A stretch of DNA of 64,000 nucleotides from Stutzerimonas stutzeri (GTDB taxonomy: Bacteria > Pseudomonadota > Gammaproteobacteria > Pseudomonadales > Pseudomonadaceae). Positions within the stretch are counted from its first letter, which is position 1, and each line of letters opens with the position of its first letter. Below are positions 44,544 through 56,243 of the stretch, piece after piece. Location of the stretch: the NCBI GenBank assembly GCA_002339675.1, contig DDKB01000015.1:167828-231827 (forward strand), read 5' to 3'. The notes beneath the pieces were generated by a model that ran no database searches, was not told the origin of the DNA, and saw only the letters and a list, made by a program, of their open reading frames with translations. The position numbers were made by a program, and so were the translations under genes.

Positions 44544-45395
44544 TTACTCTGCCGCCTGCACGGCGGCCACCATTCGAACCACATCAACCGTTTCGCGCAC
44601 GTCGTGCACGCGCACAATCACCGCTCCTTTCGCGACCGCCAGCGCAGCCAGCGCGAGACTACCAAACAGCCGGTCACTGATCTCGCGCCCCAACGCCTGC
44701 CCCACCATGCTTTTGCGCGAGACGCCGACCAGAAGCGGGCAGCCCAGCGCATGCAGGCGCTCCAGATGCTTGAACAGGCTGAGGTTGTGCGACAGATCCT
44801 TGGCAAATCCGAAGCCCGGATCGAGGATGATCCGTTCGGCCGGTATGCCAGCAGCCGCACACTGCCCCAGTCGCTGCCGCAGAAACTCCTGCACCTCGGC
44901 CGTGACGTCGCGGTAGCGCGGGTCGTTCTGCATGTCTGCCGGCTCGCCGCGCATGTGCATTAGGCAGACCGGCAGCCCAGTCGCGGCCGCGGCGTCCAAT
45001 GCCCCATCCCGCGCCAACGAGCGTACGTCATTGATAAGGCCTGCACCCAGCCGGGCCGACTCGCGAATCACCGCCGGCGTCGAGGTATCCACCGAAATGA
45101 TGACGTCGAGTTCGCGGGCGATGGCCTCGACGACCGGCGCGACGCGCTCAAGCTCTTCGATGGGCGACACTATCCGGGCACCTGGGCGGGTCGACTCGCC
45201 GCCGACGTCTACCAGAGTGGCACCCGCCAGCACCATGGCTTCGGCATGGCGCAACGCCGCATCGACACCCTGATGCCTGCCGCCATCGGAGAACGAGTCG
45301 GGCGTCACATTGAGAATGCCCATGACATGCGGGCGCGTTAAATCAAGAACCCGGCTGCCACAGGGCAGCCGGGTCGGATGGATCGCTTCGGTCAT
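44544..45395 (-). CDS. folP: Dihydropteroate synthase
   Basis: 283 residues. The pterin-binding and catalytic blocks are clear: VMGILNVTPDSFSDGG, VDVGGESTRPGA and a C-terminal IVRVHDVRETVDVVRM. It joins p-aminobenzoate to the pterin pyrophosphate made by FolK and is the target of sulfonamides. No resistance-type insertion is evident. It starts 15 nt after the ftsH stop. Confidence 0.97.
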   Translation of the reverse strand: MTEAIHPTRLPCGSRVLDLTRPHVMGILNVTPDSFSDGGRHQGVDAALRHAEAMVLAGATLVDVGGESTRPGARIVSPIEELERVAPVVEAIARELDVIISVDTSTPAVIRESARLGAGLINDVRSLARDGALDAAAATGLPVCLMHMRGEPADMQNDPRYRDVTAEVQEFLRQRLGQCAAAGIPAERIILDPGFGFAKDLSHNLSLFKHLERLHALGCPLLVGVSRKSMVGQALGREISDRLFGSLALAALAVAKGAVIVRVHDVRETVDVVRMVAAVQAAE

Positions 45396-45410
45396 TGAAA
45401 CAGCCTTGGC

Positions 45411-47330
45411 TTAATGTTCCCCCGCAGGGCCACCGATCGGTGTCTGCGGGCGGCCGTTTTCAGGCTGCAGAGGCGTGCCGGTAGGGCCGGAACCATCCTG
45501 CCAGTCTCGCGGTTCGCGTGGCGTGCGACCCGCCATGATGTCGTCGATCTGATCGGCGTCGATGGTCTCGTACTTCATGAGCGTCTCGGCCATCAGGTCA
45601 AGCTTGTCACGATTGTCCGCCAGGATCTGCTTGGCGGTTCCGTAGCACTGATCGATGATGCTGCGCACCTCGAGGTCGATCAGCTTTGCCGTGTCGCCCG
45701 AGACATTGGCGTGCTGACTGCCTGCACTGCGCCCCAGGAACACTTCGCCTTCCTCTTCGGCGTACATCAGCGGACCCAGTTTTTCGGACAACCCCCACTT
45801 AGTCACCATATTACGTGCCAACTGGGTGGCGCGCATGATGTCGTTCGACGCACCGGTGGTGACGCCCTCGAAACCAAGGGTCATTTCCTCGGCAATACGC
45901 CCGCCGAACAACGAACAGATCTGGCTGATCAGGGCACGCTTGGACAGACTGTAGCGATCTTCCTCAGGCAGGAACATGGTGACGCCCAAAGCCCGACCAC
46001 GGGGGATAATCGACACTTTGTAGACCGGATCATGCTCTGGAACAACGCGCCCGACGATGGCGTGACCAGCCTCGTGATAGGCGGTGTTCAGGCGTTCCTT
46101 TTCAGACATGACCATGGATTTGCGCTCGGCGCCCATCATGATCTTGTCCTTGGCGAGCTCGAATTCCTTCATCTCCACGACCCGCTTGCCGGCACGCGCC
46201 GCGAACAGGGACGCTTCGTTCACCAGGTTGGCCAGGTCAGCGCCGGAGAACCCCGGAGTGCCGCGCGCAATCAACGCCGGCTCGACACTGTCGCCAAGCG
46301 GCACTTTGCGCATATGAACCTTGAGGATCTGCTCGCGCCCACGAATGTCCGGCAGACCGACCACCACCTGACGGTCGAAGCGCCCCGGACGCAACAACGC
46401 AGGGTCAAGCACATCAGGACGGTTGGTGGCGGCGATAACGATGATGCCATCGTTCATCTCAAAACCGTCCATCTCGACCAGCAGCTGGTTGAGCGTCTGT
46501 TCGCGCTCGTCATGCCCACCACCCAGTCCGGCACCGCGATGGCGGCCGACCGCATCGATCTCGTCGATGAAGATAATGCACGGTGCGTGCTTCTTCGCCT
46601 GCTCGAACATGTCACGCACGCGGCTGGCGCCGACACCGACGAACATCTCAACGAAATCGGAACCGGAAATGGTGAAGAACGGCACCTTGGCTTCGCCGGC
46701 GACCGCTTTGGCCAGCAAGGTCTTGCCGGTACCCGGCGAGCCCACCATCAGCACGCCGCGCGGGATGCGACCACCCAGGCGCTGGAACTTGCCCGGGTCG
46801 CGCAGGAACTCCACCAGTTCGGTGACTTCTTCCTTGGCCTCGTCACAACCGGCCACATCAGCAAATGTGGTCTTGACCTGGTCCTCGGACAGCAGCCGTG
46901 CCTTGCTTTTGCCAAAGCTCATCGGCCCACCCTTACCACCGGCTCCGCCCTGCATCTGGCGCATGAAGAACATGAACACCGCGATGATGACCAGGATCGG
47001 GAAGCTGGCAACCAGCAACTGCGTCCAGATGCTCTGCTGCTCGGGCTGCTTGCCTTCGATCACCACGTTGTTGTTGATCAGGTCGCCGATCAGGCCATTG
47101 TCCTGGATCGCCGGACGAATGGTCTTGAACGTCTCGCCATCGCTTCGCTTGCCGGTGATGACGTAGCCGTCGACGGTGACGCGCTCGACCCGACCGTCCT
47201 TCACCTGCTCGATGAAATCCGAATAGTTGAGCGTTTGCGGCTCGGTCGGGCTGGAAAAGTTGTTCATCACCGTCACCAGGACAGCGGCAATGATCAACCA
47301 CAGGATCAGGTTTTTCGCCATGTCGTTCAA
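45411..47330 (-). CDS. ftsH: ATP-dependent zinc metalloprotease FtsH
   Basis: 639 residues. Two membrane helices bracket a periplasmic domain; the AAA domain follows with GSPGTGKT (about 197-204) and SRH region, and the zinc site HEAGH is at about 417-421. The frame opens with TTG (47330), 8 nt after GAGG; the ATG three codons later (MAKN) is 17 nt from that site, so the TTG is chosen. FtsH degrades membrane proteins, RpoH and LpxC. A hairpin sits just upstream of the start. Confidence 0.96.
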   Translation of the reverse strand: MNDMAKNLILWLIIAAVLVTVMNNFSSPTEPQTLNYSDFIEQVKDGRVERVTVDGYVITGKRSDGETFKTIRPAIQDNGLIGDLINNNVVIEGKQPEQQSIWTQLLVASFPILVIIAVFMFFMRQMQGGAGGKGGPMSFGKSKARLLSEDQVKTTFADVAGCDEAKEEVTELVEFLRDPGKFQRLGGRIPRGVLMVGSPGTGKTLLAKAVAGEAKVPFFTISGSDFVEMFVGVGASRVRDMFEQAKKHAPCIIFIDEIDAVGRHRGAGLGGGHDEREQTLNQLLVEMDGFEMNDGIIVIAATNRPDVLDPALLRPGRFDRQVVVGLPDIRGREQILKVHMRKVPLGDSVEPALIARGTPGFSGADLANLVNEASLFAARAGKRVVEMKEFELAKDKIMMGAERKSMVMSEKERLNTAYHEAGHAIVGRVVPEHDPVYKVSIIPRGRALGVTMFLPEEDRYSLSKRALISQICSLFGGRIAEEMTLGFEGVTTGASNDIMRATQLARNMVTKWGLSEKLGPLMYAEEEGEVFLGRSAGSQHANVSGDTAKLIDLEVRSIIDQCYGTAKQILADNRDKLDLMAETLMKYETIDADQIDDIMAGRTPREPRDWQDGSGPTGTPLQPENGRPQTPIGGPAGEH

Positions 47331-47346
47331 TTCACTACCCTCTAGA

Positions 47347-47372
47347 GCAGGCGCATGTTCGCGGGCGCCTGC
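47347..47372 (-). other. Hairpin in the ftsH leader
   Basis: GCAGGCGC / GCGCCTGC, eight pairs with a 10-nt loop, ending about 6 nt upstream of the purine-rich ribosome-binding site. It may be structural, with a possible effect on ribosome access. Confidence 0.3.
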
Positions 47373-47510
47373 ATGACGGCCGATGTTCGCTCTCGGCCTA
47401 ACTTACTACACAACGTCGCTGAACGGGCAGCTCGGTCTGTAACCCGATGAAACAGGCGGACCCCTGAAACCAGGCGCGAGACGGCGAACGTCCTACGGCG
47501 CAACCATTCA

Positions 47511-48161
47511 CTAAGACCGCAGCGATTCGTCCTCGTTGCCAGTACCCCGGTAACCGCGTGCCAGCAGGTATTGCTCGCGAGATCGGTCCCTGGACGACAG
47601 TGGCTTGCGCATCTGCACCTTGTCGAACGCCTGGCGCACTTCCTTGAGGTAGGCGTCAAAGCCATCGCCCTGGAATATCTTGATCAGGAAGTCGCCTCCC
47701 GGCGCAAGCACGCGCTTGGCGAGGTCGAGCGCCAGCTCGCAGAGAAACATGGCCCGTGCCTGGTCAGCGACCTTCACACCACTCATGTTGGGGGCCATGT
47801 CGGAAATCACAAGGTTGACCTGCGAATCGCCCACGGCATCGAGGATCTGCGCGAACACCTCGTCCTCGGTGAAATCGCCCAGCACGAAGGTGACATCCGC
47901 GATGCTGTCCATCGGCAGAATATCGGAAGCAATCAATCGCCCCCGATCACCGATGACCCGGCTGGTGACCTGGGACCAGCCGCCGGGTGCCGCCCCGAGG
48001 TCCACCACGGTCATGCCTGGACGCAGAATGCGGTCCTTTTCCTGGATTTCCAAAAGCTTGTAGCTGGCCCGCGACCGATAGCCGTCTCGCTGCGCCATCT
48101 TCACGTAGGGGTCATCGAAATGTTCTTTCAGCCATCGCTGGCTGGTCTTGGAGCGTGCCAA
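47511..48161 (-). CDS. rlmE: 23S rRNA 2'-O-ribose U2552 methyltransferase
   Basis: 216 residues, the full length of RlmE/FtsJ/RrmJ. The SAM pocket reads VVDLGAAPGGWSQV; the K-D-K-E tetrad is represented by RSRASYKLLEI, VISDMAPNMSG, FLIKIFQGDGFD and the final charged segment. It methylates U2552 in the A loop after 50S assembly. It sits beside ftsH and diverges from yhbY, as in E. coli. Confidence 0.97.
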   Translation of the reverse strand: MARSKTSQRWLKEHFDDPYVKMAQRDGYRSRASYKLLEIQEKDRILRPGMTVVDLGAAPGGWSQVTSRVIGDRGRLIASDILPMDSIADVTFVLGDFTEDEVFAQILDAVGDSQVNLVISDMAPNMSGVKVADQARAMFLCELALDLAKRVLAPGGDFLIKIFQGDGFDAYLKEVRQAFDKVQMRKPLSSRDRSREQYLLARGYRGTGNEDESLRS

Positions 48162-48243
48162 GCTGATACCTCATCTGTGCGGCTCAGGGTGTGTCGGTTA
48201 CACTAGCCGCCGTTTTCAAGGGTTCTGACGCAAGGGTCGAATT

Positions 48244-48555
48244 ATGCCGCTCACCAACGAGCAGAAGAAACAGTACAAATCCATCGGCCACCATCTGAAG
48301 CCGGTCCTGATCGTTGCCGAGAACGGCTTGACCGAAGGCGTGCAGGCCGAACTGGAACGCGCCCTGAGCGACCACGAGCTGATCAAGGTACAGCTGCGCC
48401 TGGGCGAGCGCGAGGACCGCCAGGCGCTGATCGGCGAGCTGTGCCGGATCGGCGGTTGCGAGCTGGTCCAGTCGATTGGCAAGATGGCGCTGGTCTACCG
48501 CAAGAACCCGAAAGTCAACAAGCAGCTGTCCAACGTCTACCGCCACCAGGCCTGA
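48244..48555 (+). CDS. yhbY: CRM-domain RNA-binding protein YhbY
   Basis: 103 residues: LTNEQKKQYKSIGHHLKPVL, the GxxG loop GENGLTEGV-like region, and GGCELVQSIGKMALVYRK. A single CRM domain of the type that binds 50S precursors. It is transcribed away from rlmE across an 82-bp gap and its 3' end converges with the DUF4149 gene, 10 nt apart. Confidence 0.94.
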   Translation: MPLTNEQKKQYKSIGHHLKPVLIVAENGLTEGVQAELERALSDHELIKVQLRLGEREDRQALIGELCRIGGCELVQSIGKMALVYRKNPKVNKQLSNVYRHQA

Positions 48556-48564
48556 ACGCCCGTC

Positions 48565-48963
48565 TCACCGCTCCCGCCCGGGGGCGGACTGGATGACCAA
48601 CAACAGGCCGCACAGGCCGATCACCAGGTAGCTGAACACCAGCCAATAAGGCGACTCGAGCAACCCGGCACGCACCGCAAAGAAGCTGACCGCTAGCAGC
48701 AGCACGGCCACCAGCAATTGCCCCCTGACGTCGCGCAGCAGACTGCCGAAGCCGTTGTACTGCACCAGCACCACCGCCTGGAGCAGCACACAGAACGCCG
48801 CAAAACCCACCAGCAGCGGCCTCAGACTCGCGCCGATCTCGTCGATCAGCAAGGGCGCCAGCCCGAACTTGCCCAGCGCGGGAAGCACCACGAACTGGAG
48901 CAGCCAGAGGCCGCCGACCCAGAAGGTCTGGGCCAGCTGCCAACTGATGACACCCGCGCGCAT
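48565..48963 (-). CDS. DUF4149 (TMEM205-like) membrane protein
   Basis: 132 residues from the ATG at 48963. Four hydrophobic helices; the family block starts WQLAQTFWVGGLWLLQFVVLPAL, and a C-terminal AVRAGLLESPYWLVFSYLVIGLCGLLLVI follows. It lies 10 nt downstream of greA on the same strand and ends the carA-carB-greA transcript. Its function is unknown. Confidence 0.85.
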   Translation of the reverse strand: MRAGVISWQLAQTFWVGGLWLLQFVVLPALGKFGLAPLLIDEIGASLRPLLVGFAAFCVLLQAVVLVQYNGFGSLLRDVRGQLLVAVLLLAVSFFAVRAGLLESPYWLVFSYLVIGLCGLLLVIQSAPGRER

Positions 48964-48973
48964 CTGTCGATGA

Positions 48974-49449
48974 TCAGGAATGGCGAACCTCGACGATTTC
49001 GTATTCGACCACGCCGCTCGGCGTCTTGACGGCCACCACGTCGCCCTCCTCCTTGCCCACCAACGCACGGGCAATGGGCGAGCTCACGGAAATCTTGCCG
49101 CGCTTGATATCTGCCTCGTCGTCACCGACGATCTGGTACGTCACGCTCTCATCGGTTTCCACGTTGGCGATTTCCACGGTCGTGCCGAAGATCACCTTGC
49201 CCGTGTGCGGGATGTTGGCGACGTCGATGACCTGTGCGTTCTGCAGACGACCTTCGATATCGCGAATGCGCGCCTCGACCATGCCCTGCTGCTCACGTGC
49301 AGCATGGTATTCGGCGTTTTCCTTGAGATCACCCAGCTCGCGCGCCTCGGCGATAGCTTGGGTAATCTGCGGACGCAGCTCTGTCTTGAGGTGCTTGAGC
49401 TCTTCTTCCAGGGCGCGAGCGCCCTGGACGGTCATGGGATATTTCGTGC

Positions 49450-49453
<4 letters not shown>
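48974..49453 (-). CDS. greA: Transcription elongation factor GreA
   Basis: 159 residues: N-terminal coiled coil with the acidic tip (AEYHAAREQQGMVEARI) and a C-terminal FKBP-like domain (VTYQIVGDDEADIKRGKISV, SPIARALVGKEEGDVV). It rescues backtracked RNA polymerase by stimulating cleavage of the nascent RNA. Its start overlaps the carB stop (ATGA), so it is coupled to the carbamoyl-phosphate genes, an arrangement known from pseudomonads. Confidence 0.97.
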
Positions 49454-52671
<3,218 letters not shown>

Positions 52672-52701
52672 GGTCTCTCTCGAATTCTGTGCTCGGCGGG
52701 C

Positions 52702-53850
52702 TTAGCGGCGCTTGGCCATGGCAGCGATGAAGCGGTCGAACAGCGGTGCCACGTCATGCGGCCCGGGACTCGCTTCGGGATGGCCCTGGAAACTGAAGGC
52801 AACCTTGTCGGTCCGCTCGATACCTTGCAGCGTGCCATCGAACAGCGACTTGTGTGTCGCACGCAGATTGCTCGGCAGGCTGGCTTCGTCCACCGCGAAC
52901 CCGTGGTTCTGACTGGTGATCATCACCACACCGGAGTCCAGATCCTGAACCGGATGGTTGGCGCCGTGATGGCCGTTCGGCATCTTCACCGTCTGGGCGC
53001 CTGAGGCCAGGGCCAGCAGCTGATGGCCGAGGCAGATGCCGAAGACCGGAACCTCGGTTTCAAGGACTTCCTGGATCGCCTTGATCGCGTAGTCGCAGGG
53101 CTCGGGGTCCCCAGGACCGTTGGCTAGGAAGATGCCGTCCGGATTCAGCGCCAGCGCCTCGCTGGCCGGGGTCTGCGCCGGCAGTACCGTGACACGGCAA
53201 CCACGGGCGACCAGCATCCGCAGGATGTTGTATTTCACGCCATAGTCGAAGGCCACCACGTGATAAGGCAGCTCAGCGGCGGGGATTTCGGCATGGCCGT
53301 CATCCTTGAGATTCCAGACCGTCGAACGCCACTCGTAGCGCTCCTTGACGCTGACTTCCTTAGCCAGGTCCATACCCTTGAGCCCAGGGAAGCTACGCGC
53401 CAGCTCCAGTGCCTTTTCTTCGGTCGCGTCATTACCCGCCAGGATGCAGCCGTCCTGTGCACCCTTCTCGCGGAGTATGCGCGTCAGGCGTCGGGTATCG
53501 ATCCCCGCAATCGCCACGGTACCGTTGGCCTTGAGGTAATCCGGCAGGGATTGCTTGTCGCGCCAGTTGCTGGAGATAAGCGGCAGGTCGCGAATGACCA
53601 GGCCAGCCGCCCAGACCTTCCACGATTCGGCATCCTCTGGCGTGGTGCCGGTATTGCCGACATGGGGATAGGTCAGGGTGACGATCTGTTTGGCATAGGA
53701 AGGATCGGTGAGGATTTCCTGATAGCCGGTCATGGCGGTATTGAACACCACCTCACCAACGGTTTGCCCATCGGCGCCGATGGATTCGCCGTGAAAGATA
53801 CTGCCATCGGCAAGAGCCAAAATGGCTGGCGTAGGGGCTGGCTTAGTCAA
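52702..53850 (-). CDS. carA: Carbamoyl-phosphate synthase small (glutaminase) subunit
   Basis: 382 residues from TTG (53850), with GGGAGGT 3 nt upstream. The protein begins with TKPA and the family block AILALADGSIF follows; a TTG four codons earlier lies inside the ribosome-binding site. The class I glutaminase triad includes the cysteine of VFGICLGHQL and the histidine and glutamate of FQGHPEASPG. It supplies ammonia to CarB. A leader ORF ends across its start codon and an attenuator-like hairpin lies 43 nt upstream. Confidence 0.96.
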   Translation of the reverse strand: MTKPAPTPAILALADGSIFHGESIGADGQTVGEVVFNTAMTGYQEILTDPSYAKQIVTLTYPHVGNTGTTPEDAESWKVWAAGLVIRDLPLISSNWRDKQSLPDYLKANGTVAIAGIDTRRLTRILREKGAQDGCILAGNDATEEKALELARSFPGLKGMDLAKEVSVKERYEWRSTVWNLKDDGHAEIPAAELPYHVVAFDYGVKYNILRMLVARGCRVTVLPAQTPASEALALNPDGIFLANGPGDPEPCDYAIKAIQEVLETEVPVFGICLGHQLLALASGAQTVKMPNGHHGANHPVQDLDSGVVMITSQNHGFAVDEASLPSNLRATHKSLFDGTLQGIERTDKVAFSFQGHPEASPGPHDVAPLFDRFIAAMAKRR

Positions 53851-53941
53851 GAGACCTCCCAAAGATCAAGGCTGAAGCAGGCGCAGATTGTAAAAAAGCG
53901 GGATGACGTGTGAAGGTCATCCCGCTTTTTATTTGAGTCAT
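53843..53941 (-). CDS. Possible carA leader peptide, 32 codons
   Basis: ATG at 53941 to TAA at 53843, on the minus strand. It begins MTQIKSGMTFTRHPAF and runs through the whole terminator hairpin at 53892-53930; its last 8 nt overlap the carA start. No strong ribosome-binding site precedes it. Translation through a hairpin of this kind is the layout expected for attenuation by coupling of transcription and translation, as in E. coli pyrBI. Confidence 0.45.
   Translation of the reverse strand: MTQIKSGMTFTRHPAFLQSAPASALIFGRSLD
53892..53930 (-). terminator. Terminator or attenuator upstream of carA
   Basis: AAAAAGCGGGATGAC / GTCATCCCGCTTTTT, with an 8-nt loop and T6 on the minus strand. It is placed between dapB and carA, 43 nt from the carA start. 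Confidence 0.8.
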
Positions 53942-53952
53942 TTCTGCGCAAC

Positions 53953-53999
53953 TTTTAGTGGACACACTAAAACGGGAAGCTTACAGAAAAGGCCTTTTC
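53953..53999. promoter_or_regulatory. Two inverted repeats in the carA upstream region
   Basis: TTTTAGTG-GACA-CACTAAAA (53953-53972) and the palindrome GAAAAGGCCTTTTC (53986-53999). They sit between dapB and the attenuator and could be operators or parts of a promoter; no protein is assigned. Confidence 0.35.
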
Positions 54000-54101
54000 A
54001 GGTCCAGCCAAAACTCGGCCAGAGCCCGTGCCGGCCGCTGCGCGACACGCCACCCTCGCCTGGCGGCGGCGTCGCGGCGACCTCGCAGGCAGGCTACGCA
54101 A

Positions 54102-54908
54102 CTAGCGAAGACCGAGCACATCCTGCATGTCGTACAGGCCTGCCGGCTGCTGCTCCAGCCACATTGCAGCCCGCACGGCGCCCTTGGCGAAGGTCATACG
54201 GCTGGAGGCCTTGTGGGTGATCTCGACCCGCTCGCCTTCGGCCGCGAACAACACCGTGTGGTCGCCCACCACGTCCCCAGCCCGCACGGTGGCAAAGCCG
54301 ATGGTGTCGCGGGCACGAGCGCCCGTCTGCCCTTCGCGACCATACACAGCCACCTGCTGCAGATCACGGCCGAGCGCATCGGCGATCACTTCTCCCATGC
54401 GCAGGGCAGTGCCCGAAGGCGCGTCCACCTTGTGCCGGTGGTGCGCCTCGATGATCTCGATATCGACTTCGTCGCCGAGCACTCGCGCCGCGGTGTCGAG
54501 CAGCTTCAGGCACAGGTTGACACCGACACTGAAGTTCGCAGCGAAGACAATGGGTATTTCCCTTGCCGCCGCCGCCAGCTTGTCCTTTTCCTCGGCAGAA
54601 AATCCCGTCGTTCCGATCACCATGGCCTTGCCGGCACGCCGGCAAACGTCGAGGTTCTTCAGCGTCACGGAGGGATGGGTGAAGTCGATCAGTACGTCGA
54701 ATTCGTCGACCACCTTCACCACGTCACCGATCAGGGGTACGCCGATGCGCCCGATGGCGGCCAGCTCCCCCGCATCGGCGCCGACCAGGGTGCTGTCGGC
54801 CCGATCGATCGCCGCCGTCAACCCTGCCGCACCTCCGGTCTGATGCACCGCCTCGACCAGTGTCTTGCCCATGCGCCCGGCGGCACCCATTACTGCAATA
54901 CGTCGCAT
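54102..54908 (-). CDS. dapB: 4-hydroxy-tetrahydrodipicolinate reductase
   Basis: 268 residues. The dinucleotide-binding motif is IAVMGAAGRMGKTL; active-site residues are in EAHHRHKVDAPSGTAL, and GTTGFSAEEK is conserved. It reduces the product of DapA in the lysine and peptidoglycan diaminopimelate pathway. It lies between dnaJ and carA as in P. aeruginosa, with 85 nt after dnaJ. Confidence 0.97.
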   Translation of the reverse strand: MRRIAVMGAAGRMGKTLVEAVHQTGGAAGLTAAIDRADSTLVGADAGELAAIGRIGVPLIGDVVKVVDEFDVLIDFTHPSVTLKNLDVCRRAGKAMVIGTTGFSAEEKDKLAAAAREIPIVFAANFSVGVNLCLKLLDTAARVLGDEVDIEIIEAHHRHKVDAPSGTALRMGEVIADALGRDLQQVAVYGREGQTGARARDTIGFATVRAGDVVGDHTVLFAAEGERVEITHKASSRMTFAKGAVRAAMWLEQQPAGLYDMQDVLGLR

Positions 54909-54993
54909 CAGTCATAGCTCCAAGCTGAAGGATGGACGCTGGAAGCGGCTGCGGCGCCTGTCAGGCGTCCGGCTCGAGGCCTCCAGCGACCAC

Positions 54994-56121
54994 TCACACA
55001 TCGCCAAAAAAGCGCTTCACACCCTCGAACCAGCCGCTGGCCTTCGGTGAGTGAGAGGTATCGCCCTGCAGGGTGCCGCGAAACTCCTCGAGCATCTCGC
55101 GCTGGCGCTTGCTGAGGTTAACTGGCGTTTCCACCGCAACCCGACAGAGCAGGTCGCCGGCTGCGCCGCCACGAACGGGCGCCACACCCTTGCCGCGCAG
55201 GCGGAACTGCTTGCCGGTCTGCGTCCCTTCCGGAATCTTCAGCTTGACGCGACCGTCGAGGGTCGGCACTTCCAGCTCGCCACCCAGCGCCGCATCGGCA
55301 AAACTGATTGGCACTTCGCAAAAGAGGTGCTTGCCGTCGCGCTGGAAGATCGGGTGCTCGCGGACATTGACCACCACGTAGAGATCGCCGGCCGGGCCGC
55401 CCTGCGCACCCGCCTCGCCCTCGCCGGTCAGGCGGATGCGGTCGCCGGTATCGACGCCCGGCGGCACCTTGACCGACAGGGTCTTCTGCTCTTCAACGCG
55501 ACCCTGTCCATGGCAGCTGCCACAGGGATCGGAGATCATCTTGCCGCTGCCATGGCAACGCGGGCAGGTCTGCTGCACGGAGAAGAAGCCCTGCTGCATG
55601 CGCACCTGGCCGATACCGCCGCAGGTGGTACAAGTGACCGGGCTGGTACCCTTCTTGGCACCCGAGCCGTCGCAGGTCTTGCATTCGACCAGTGTCGGCA
55701 CGCGGATGGTTACCGTGGTACCGCGCACGGCCTCCTCTAGATCCAGCTCCAGCGTGTAGCGCAGGTCGCTGCCGCGCTGGGCACCGCCACGCGAACTGCC
55801 GCGCGCACCGGTGAAGAAGTCACTGAAGACATCGCCAAAGATGTCGGAGAAATTGGCACCGCCGTAGGCCGCACCCGCGCCGGCTCCCATCTGCGGGTCG
55901 ACGCCGGCATGACCATACTGGTCATAGGCCTGGCGCTTGCTCGCATCGGACAGCACTTCATACGCCTCGTTGGCTTCCTTGAACGCGTCCTCGGCGGCTT
56001 TGTCGCCGGGATTACGGTCCGGATGGTGCTTCATCGCAAGGCGTCGATAAGCCTTTTTCAGCTCCGCCTCGCTGGCGCCACGCTCGACACCCAGCACTTC
56101 GTAATAGTCACGTTTGGCCAT
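54994..56121 (-). CDS. dnaJ: Chaperone protein DnaJ
   Basis: 375 residues. The J domain has HPD in YRRLAMKHHPDRNPG, a Gly/Phe-rich linker follows (about 75-110), then four CxxCxGxG-type zinc repeats (CKTCDGSGAKKG, CTTCGGIGQVRM, CPRCHGSGKM, CGSCHGQGRV) and two substrate-binding domains. It delivers unfolded proteins to DnaK and stimulates its ATPase. It starts 122 nt after dnaK. Confidence 0.98.
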   Translation of the reverse strand: MAKRDYYEVLGVERGASEAELKKAYRRLAMKHHPDRNPGDKAAEDAFKEANEAYEVLSDASKRQAYDQYGHAGVDPQMGAGAGAAYGGANFSDIFGDVFSDFFTGARGSSRGGAQRGSDLRYTLELDLEEAVRGTTVTIRVPTLVECKTCDGSGAKKGTSPVTCTTCGGIGQVRMQQGFFSVQQTCPRCHGSGKMISDPCGSCHGQGRVEEQKTLSVKVPPGVDTGDRIRLTGEGEAGAQGGPAGDLYVVVNVREHPIFQRDGKHLFCEVPISFADAALGGELEVPTLDGRVKLKIPEGTQTGKQFRLRGKGVAPVRGGAAGDLLCRVAVETPVNLSKRQREMLEEFRGTLQGDTSHSPKASGWFEGVKRFFGDV

Positions 56122-56243
56122 AAATATCCTGAACCTTCAAATTCGTACCCTCCAGACACGCCGACGCGGGAGCAAGCCCCCGCGCGGCGATCAGGCCCGC
56201 CGCGGCACTGCCGCGACGGTCGGAGCGAAAGGCAAGCCGCAGC

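Noticed and set aside
45414..47345. 643-codon plus-strand frame opposite ftsH
   Set aside because: Shadow of ftsH, no ribosome-binding site at a plausible start.
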